Assembly (NCBI RefSeq): GCF_040289685.1 | Contig: NZ_PSLQ01000001.1 | Location: 1-64,000, forward strand | DNA from: Pyrinomonas sp040289685 | GTDB lineage: Bacteria; Acidobacteriota; Blastocatellia; Pyrinomonadales; Pyrinomonadaceae | DNA length: 64,000 nt | Direction: 5' to 3' | Shown here: positions 59,816 through 64,000 of the stretch, piece after piece | Layout: each line of letters opens with the position of its first letter | Numbering within the stretch: position 1 is the stretch's first letter | Program-made: the position numbers and the translations under genes | Notes under the pieces: model-generated | What the model was told of the DNA's origin: nothing | The model's input: only the letters and a program-made list of their open reading frames with translations | The model's database searches: none

Positions 59816-61519
59816 ATGCCGATGGAATCGAAGCGAATCGAGCACACGCTAGACATCATCGCGGAGATCATCCGACGACATCGGATCGCTTCGTTGCTCC
59901 CGCTTCTGGCGATCTGTCGCACGACGGCAATGCAGCAAGAGATCAACGTCGCCGTCATCGGGCGTTTCAAAGCCGGCAAAAGCAGCCTTCTCAATGCGTT
60001 GGTCGGCCGCGATCTGCTTCCCGTCGGCGTCGTCCCCGTCACGACGGTGGTCACAGAGCTCAGCTACGGACCGAAACAACGCGCGACGGTCCATTTCCTT
60101 GATGGGCGAAGCGAAGAGGTCCCAGTCGCGACCATCCGCCATTTCATCGCCGAACAAGATAATCCGGGCAACGTGAAGCGCGTCTCGCGTCTCGCCCTTG
60201 AACTCCCCGATCTAGAGAGATTTCGCCGACTACGCTTCGTTGACACGCCGGGGCTGGAGAGCGCGCTGGCACACAACACGGAAGAGACGCTCAACTGGCT
60301 TCCGCACACCGGGCTGGCGCTCATCGCCATCAGCGCCGATCATCCCCTTTCACAAAACGACCTTTCGCTCATTCAAACGGCGCGCCGGTATACGCCCCAC
60401 GTCGCGATTCTGCTCACGAAGGCGGATCTATTGACCGATCTGGAGCGGGATGAAGTAATAAGCTTCATGCGCGAACGTCTCACGCGCGCCTTCGGTTCAG
60501 CGCCGCCCATTTTCTCTTGCTCTGTGCGCCACGAGCACGAGGCGAGCAGAGCCGCGTTCGAGGAGTTTTTACGCCGCGAGACGCTCAACAAGATCGAACA
60601 GAAGCGCGACGACGTGCTCACCCAGAAGATCATGACGCTGCTTGACGAATGTCGCGGTTATCTGGCGCTGGCGCTCTCTGCCGCTGAGACGATCGATTCG
60701 ACGCGCGAACAACTAAAGAGCCAGATCATCGGCAAACGGGAGGACGCAAACCGGATGCGACTCCAAATGCGACTCTTGACGCAACACGCAAAGCGCACGA
60801 CTCGCGATGCCGTGGCAGCGAGGCTGAACGCACACAGAGCGAGGCTGGAAACACGGCTACGTGATGCGCTGGAAGCAGCGTTCCCGCACTGGACGAAGAG
60901 CGTCAAGGACGCGCTCGAAGCATTCAACGCATGGTTGCGCCGAACGCTGACGCGCGAGTTGGATGTGATTTCGCAATCGGAACGGGCCGCGATGCTTCTT
61001 TCGGTAAAGGACCTCGAAGAGCAACTCTCCCGCATCTTGCAAGAATGCCGGGATCAGCTCGCAGAAAAAACGCAGCGCGCTTACGGCATCCGCTTGCATA
61101 CCACCGAAGTCGGGATCGCGCTCGCCGAACCCAAGGAGCCGGATGTGCACATCGGCAAGATCTTCGATCGCAACTGGGAGACGCTTTCGCCGATCATCCC
61201 GATGTTTTTGGTGAAATGGCTCGTCAAACGCCACTTCGCCAGCAAAGTGCCCTACATGGTTGAGAAGAACCTTTCGCGACTGGCGTCGCAATGGACCGAG
61301 AGCGTCAACGCCGCGCTCACGCAAATCGAGCGCGAGGCCGAGAGACGATTGGATGAATTGATCGCAACCGTCGAACGCCTTGCCTCGACAGGAGGGGCGG
61401 AGGCGCCGCAGATCCGAACCGATCTCGAGCGCATAGATTCCGCTCTCGGCCAGCTTCAACGAACCGAAGAGGAAGCGACGCCTTCAATGACGGTGGCAAA
61501 TGATGGGTCCTCGGCATAG
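59816..61519 (+). CDS. Dynamin-like GTPase in the crcB operon
   Basis: 567 residues. GTPase motifs: P-loop GRFKAGKSS (residues 49-56), G2 threonines in VVPVTTVVTEL, G3 FVDTPGLES (143-146) and G4 LLTKADLL (201-204). The rest is helical, as in bacterial dynamin-like proteins, with a hydrophobic stretch in a basic context (SPIIPMFLVKWLVKRHF) that could be a membrane paddle. The family remodels or repairs membranes. It starts 11 bases after the double DUF190 gene. A place in a fluoride operon is not something I know from earlier descriptions; damage repair by HF or membrane stress is a guess. Confidence 0.85.
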   Translation: MPMESKRIEHTLDIIAEIIRRHRIASLLPLLAICRTTAMQQEINVAVIGRFKAGKSSLLNALVGRDLLPVGVVPVTTVVTELSYGPKQRATVHFLDGRSEEVPVATIRHFIAEQDNPGNVKRVSRLALELPDLERFRRLRFVDTPGLESALAHNTEETLNWLPHTGLALIAISADHPLSQNDLSLIQTARRYTPHVAILLTKADLLTDLERDEVISFMRERLTRAFGSAPPIFSCSVRHEHEASRAAFEEFLRRETLNKIEQKRDDVLTQKIMTLLDECRGYLALALSAAETIDSTREQLKSQIIGKREDANRMRLQMRLLTQHAKRTTRDAVAARLNAHRARLETRLRDALEAAFPHWTKSVKDALEAFNAWLRRTLTRELDVISQSERAAMLLSVKDLEEQLSRILQECRDQLAEKTQRAYGIRLHTTEVGIALAEPKEPDVHIGKIFDRNWETLSPIIPMFLVKWLVKRHFASKVPYMVEKNLSRLASQWTESVNAALTQIEREAERRLDELIATVERLASTGGAEAPQIRTDLERIDSALGQLQRTEEEATPSMTVANDGSSA

Positions 61520-61588
61520 TGAGGCTCGTTCCTCCCAATCAGGCGCTCAAACCTTTGATGACGGTGGCAAATGATGAATCCTCGGCAT
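61481..61588 (+). repeat. Direct repeat with 71-base offset at the dynamin/small-protein junction
   Basis: 61481-61517 and 61552-61588 agree at 33 of 37 positions; all four differences are transitions. The core ATGACGGTGGCAAATGATG is identical. As at the previous junction, the repeat contains the end of one gene and the start codons of the next (Met-Met-x-Pro-Arg-His). Confidence 0.9.
61500..61574 (+). CDS. Micro-ORF, 24 codons, in the second junction duplication
   Basis: It begins MMGPRHSEARS, parallel to the next protein's MMNPRHEELAA, overlaps the dynamin stop and ends in a TGA overlapping the ATG at 61571. Likely a duplicated-start relic; possible translational coupler. Confidence 0.3.
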   Translation: MMGPRHSEARSSQSGAQTFDDGGK

Positions 61589-62017
61589 GAAGAACTCGCC
61601 GCGCTCCTCAACGATGACCAGCGGCGCGCCCTCTCCACACGCCTCGCTCTGCTCGATCGGCAGCTAACTGAAACCGAAGCGCTGATCGTCGGAGGGCGAT
61701 TTGAAGGGGCGATGTTCAAGATCGAGAACAGGCTCTCTCCGAATCGAACGCAGCAGATCCTCGCGCTTCTGCAAATGGCGCGCGCGCATGTAGCCCGATT
61801 GCGCGACCGATTCGAATTGAGCGTGCAACGCGAGGATCTCGCCCGCCACCTAGCGGGACATTTCGGAATCTTGTGGACCATTTTGGAAAACTCGCGCGCG
61901 GCGAAGTTGAAAGGGTTCGGCGACGTGCCGGACCAACTTTCTCAAACGCTCGACCCCGAAATAGATGCTCTCGTCGAGATCGTCCAGCAGATCAGGTCGC
62001 TCATCGCCCCGCAGTGA
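61571..62017 (+). CDS. Small helical protein of unknown function, last in the crcB operon
   Basis: 148 residues. Almost wholly helical (LNDDQRRALSTRLALLDRQLTETEALIV, RTQQILALLQMARAHVARLRDRFEL, DPEIDALVEIVQQIRSLI), no membrane segment or signal, no family recognised. The position next to a dynamin-like GTPase suggests a regulatory partner. ATG 61571 is inside the second copy of the 71-base duplication; its ribosome site is weak, so it may rely on coupling to the micro-ORF. Confidence 0.75.
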   Translation: MMNPRHEELAALLNDDQRRALSTRLALLDRQLTETEALIVGGRFEGAMFKIENRLSPNRTQQILALLQMARAHVARLRDRFELSVQREDLARHLAGHFGILWTILENSRAAKLKGFGDVPDQLSQTLDPEIDALVEIVQQIRSLIAPQ

Positions 62018-62039
62018 AGGCGCCCAGAAGAGACCGCCT

Positions 62040-63302
62040 TCAACTTTCGTGACGACGGGGTGCTTGGACGAAGATGACCATGAGCGCAGCGGCAACTATT
62101 CCGATGCCAGCGCTAATGAGAAACGCCGTGCGCGCGCCGAACAAGGTCCACATCGCGCCCATCAGCAACGATGCCGGGAAGACCATGACCCCGATCGAGA
62201 AGTTGTACAGACCGTAAGCCGTGCCGCGTTGCTCGGTGCGGACCAGATCGGCGACCAGAGCTTTTTCGACCCCTTCGGTCAGCCCGAAATAGATGCCGTA
62301 GATGAGAAAGAGCGCCCACGCCGCCCACGCGCGCTCGACCACGGCGAAGCCAGCGTAAACCGCTCCGTAAAGCAACCAGCCGATCACCATCATCGGCTTG
62401 CGCCCGACGCGATCGGACAGATTCCCGCCAACCAGCGAACTCGTCACTTTGCTTACGTGCAGCGCGGCCCACAACACCGGCACGGCGGCGACGGCGACGC
62501 CCGTCTCTTGCGCGCGCAAGAGCAGAAACGCATCGGACGAATTCGAGAGCGTAAAAAGAGCGAGGACGAAGAGCAAACGACGGAAGTTGGAGTCGAAGCC
62601 GCGCAAAGAGAGCTTCGGACGAGCCGCCGTCGCATTTGCGTCTGCGCTCGCGGTCGCCGCTTCGCGCACAACGAAAGCCGCAACGCCAACAGCAGCCAGC
62701 GCCGGAACGGAAGCGACGAGGAAGACTCGGGCATAATCGGTCGCCGTCGGCTGGGCCGGATCGGCAGCGATCAGCCACAAGATCGCAAAACCGAGAAGCG
62801 GTCCAATAACCGCCCCAGCATGGTCCATCGCCCGATGGAAGCCGAAAGCCAACCCACGCAGGTGAGATGGAGATGAATCGGCGATCATCGCATCGCGCGG
62901 CGCGCTCCTGATCCCTTTGCCGATGCGATCCGTCAAGCGAATGATGAGCACTTGCGGCCAAGAAGAGGCGAAAGCCAACAGCGGTCGAACCGCTCCGGCC
63001 AGAGCATACCCGAAAACGACCAGCCCTTTGCGCTTTCCGCGACGGTCGCTGAAGTAACCCGAGAAGAGCTTGAGCAAGCTCGACACCGATTCGGCGGCGC
63101 CTTCAATCAGGCCGATGGCAGCGGGCGAAGTCGCCAGCGCCGACGCCAGAAAGAGAGGCAACAACGGGTAGATGATCTCGCTCGAAGCGTCGTTGAGCAG
63201 GCTGACGAAGCTGATGGCGACGACGTTGCGCGAAAGTTCGCGGTAACGCCGCCAAAAGCGCGACGCCTCCGGCGTCCTCAGTTCTCTTTGCGCTTCCGCC
63301 AC
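62040..63302 (-). CDS. Major facilitator superfamily transporter
   Basis: 420 residues with 12 predicted membrane helices. The loop 2-3 signature is FSGYFSDRRGKRKGLVVFGYAL and its second-half copy is VGGNLSDRVGRKPMMVIGWLLYG; RIGKGIRSAPRDAMIADSSP is shared with a group of bacterial MFS exporters of unknown substrate. The start is GTG 63302, three bases after the upstream gene's stop, with no clear ribosome site of its own. It is convergent with the crcB operon and not part of it. Confidence 0.9.
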   Translation of the reverse strand: MAEAQRELRTPEASRFWRRYRELSRNVVAISFVSLLNDASSEIIYPLLPLFLASALATSPAAIGLIEGAAESVSSLLKLFSGYFSDRRGKRKGLVVFGYALAGAVRPLLAFASSWPQVLIIRLTDRIGKGIRSAPRDAMIADSSPSHLRGLAFGFHRAMDHAGAVIGPLLGFAILWLIAADPAQPTATDYARVFLVASVPALAAVGVAAFVVREAATASADANATAARPKLSLRGFDSNFRRLLFVLALFTLSNSSDAFLLLRAQETGVAVAAVPVLWAALHVSKVTSSLVGGNLSDRVGRKPMMVIGWLLYGAVYAGFAVVERAWAAWALFLIYGIYFGLTEGVEKALVADLVRTEQRGTAYGLYNFSIGVMVFPASLLMGAMWTLFGARTAFLISAGIGIVAAALMVIFVQAPRRHES

Positions 63303-63305
63303 GAC

Positions 63306-63515
63306 CTAGCGCAGCACCGCACGCCGTGGCGCGGGACGTTGTTCTTTGGGCGGTGAGATTTGCGCGCTGCGCCACCAGATGAGCGCGCCGACGGTGACGG
63401 CGAGCAAGATGATGCCGGCGAGCACGAGCCTGATGACGAAGCGCACCGCACGCCACGCAAGCACGGCGGCGACGGCGGCGACGGCAGCGATGATGGCGAT
63501 CGTCAACACGGTCAT
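63306..63515 (-). CDS. Small membrane protein, 69 residues
   Basis: Two hydrophobic segments (TVLTIAIIAAVAAVAAVLAW and VIRLVLAGIILLAVTVGALIWW) around a basic hinge, with a basic Pro-rich C-terminus. Function unknown. The start overlaps the queF stop (ATGA) and the stop lies next to the MFS start, so the three genes form one operon. Confidence 0.7.
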   Translation of the reverse strand: MTVLTIAIIAAVAAVAAVLAWRAVRFVIRLVLAGIILLAVTVGALIWWRSAQISPPKEQRPAPRRAVLR

Positions 63516-63952
63516 TTCTCTCGTTGCGGTCGCTGATAGCTTGCGCGCACAACCGTTTTGATGTTGCCGCGGACGTTGAAGTCGCCTTCGATCTCAACGC
63601 GCAACGGATCGCAGGCGCGCACGAAATCTTCGAGGATAACGTTGATCACGTGTTCGTGGAAGATCTTCACTTGACGAAAAGAGTTGATGTAAAGCTTCAA
63701 GCTCTTCAATTCAATGCACCGCTCGTTCGGCACGTATTCGATGCGAATCGTCGCGAAATCCGGAAAATCGGAGAAAGGGCAGATGCACGTAAACTCCGGT
63801 ATCTCGAAATGGATGCGGATTTCCCGCCCGACGTACTCGTAAGGGAACGTATCGAGCGGATAGAGGTTCATCTCCTCGCGCGGAGTCGAGCGGATCTCCA
63901 ACCCTTGCCAGTTCGGCGGCGGAAGTCCAATGCCTTCAGTGGTCGCTTTCAT
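63512..63952 (-). CDS. queF: NADPH-dependent 7-cyano-7-deazaguanine reductase
   Basis: Reduces preQ0 to preQ1 in queuosine synthesis. The short type I (YkvM-like) form: catalytic Cys in EFTCICPFSDFPDFATI, the QueF motif ELKSLKLYINSFRQ, and the Glu/His of FHEHVINVILEDF. I chose ATG 63952 (MKATTEGIGLPP), with GGAAGGAG directly before it; ATG 63982 would add ten residues. 146 residues. The other queuosine genes are not in the window. Confidence 0.93.
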   Translation of the reverse strand: MKATTEGIGLPPPNWQGLEIRSTPREEMNLYPLDTFPYEYVGREIRIHFEIPEFTCICPFSDFPDFATIRIEYVPNERCIELKSLKLYINSFRQVKIFHEHVINVILEDFVRACDPLRVEIEGDFNVRGNIKTVVRASYQRPQREK

Positions 63953-64000
63953 CTCCTTCCCCCCATCACAACCTCCGCTCATCGTAGCACGAACGGCGGT

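Noticed and set aside
63440..63500. GCGGCGACG-type short repeat
   Set aside because: It encodes the Ala/Val-rich membrane helix of the 69-residue protein on the minus strand and needs no separate explanation.

Overview
The window is bacterial, fairly GC-rich, and probably from an Acidobacteriota draft genome (Blastocatellia-like). This placement is an inference from three things: a very long Oar-like TonB-dependent receptor with an N-terminal carboxypeptidase-regulatory domain, several secreted glycoside hydrolases, and a Gram-negative set that includes Mpl, GspC/PilN/PilO-like proteins and secreted S9 and GH37 enzymes. Two runs of N (3939-4006 and 27772-27808) show that it is a scaffolded assembly. 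No rRNA, tRNA, IS element or CRISPR array was seen.

Layout. 0.4-13.4 kb: a glycan-degradation locus on + (two GH3, GH125, GH29, SGNH esterase) convergent with the TonB receptor. 14.7-24.4 kb: mostly minus-strand housekeeping genes (release-factor-like protein, phospholipase D-type synthase, phosphodiesterase, LeuRS, endonuclease IV, GTP cyclohydrolase II). 24.9-27.9 kb: a small type II secretion/type IV pilus-like cluster ending in a pseudopilin. 28.3-31.7 kb: a 49-residue histone-H1-like protein with its own promoter, TrmL and an S9 peptidase. 31.8-39.3 kb: a secreted trehalase divergent from a fructokinase and a complete sugar ABC transporter. 39.5-48.5 kb: RdgB, a frameshifted RmlB, an RsbR-S-T stressosome module carrying two further RsbT-type kinase domains (one fused to a PP2C phosphatase, one to a histidine kinase), and Mpl. 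48.8-51 kb: a short family-A DNA polymerase with a cupin protein.

The most interesting part is 51-62 kb. Three copies of the fluoride (crcB) riboswitch lie within about 2.1 kb, each with a promoter-like sequence and a terminator-like hairpin. The first (minus) leads a 1007-residue NorD-like VWA protein and two unknown proteins. The second (minus) leads a cation:proton antiporter and a universal stress protein. The third (plus) leads crcB, three DUF190 domains in two genes, a dynamin-like GTPase and a small helical protein. This looks like a fluoride-responsive island much larger than the usual one- or two-gene units. The VWA and dynamin-like arms have no fluoride role that I know of.

Inside the crcB operon, two gene junctions carry decayed tandem duplications, both with a period of exactly 71 bp. 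Each makes a micro-ORF of 23-24 codons whose stop overlaps the next start. A third decayed pair with the same 71-bp offset lies at 24.7 kb. The window ends with a minus-strand operon queF - small membrane protein - MFS transporter.
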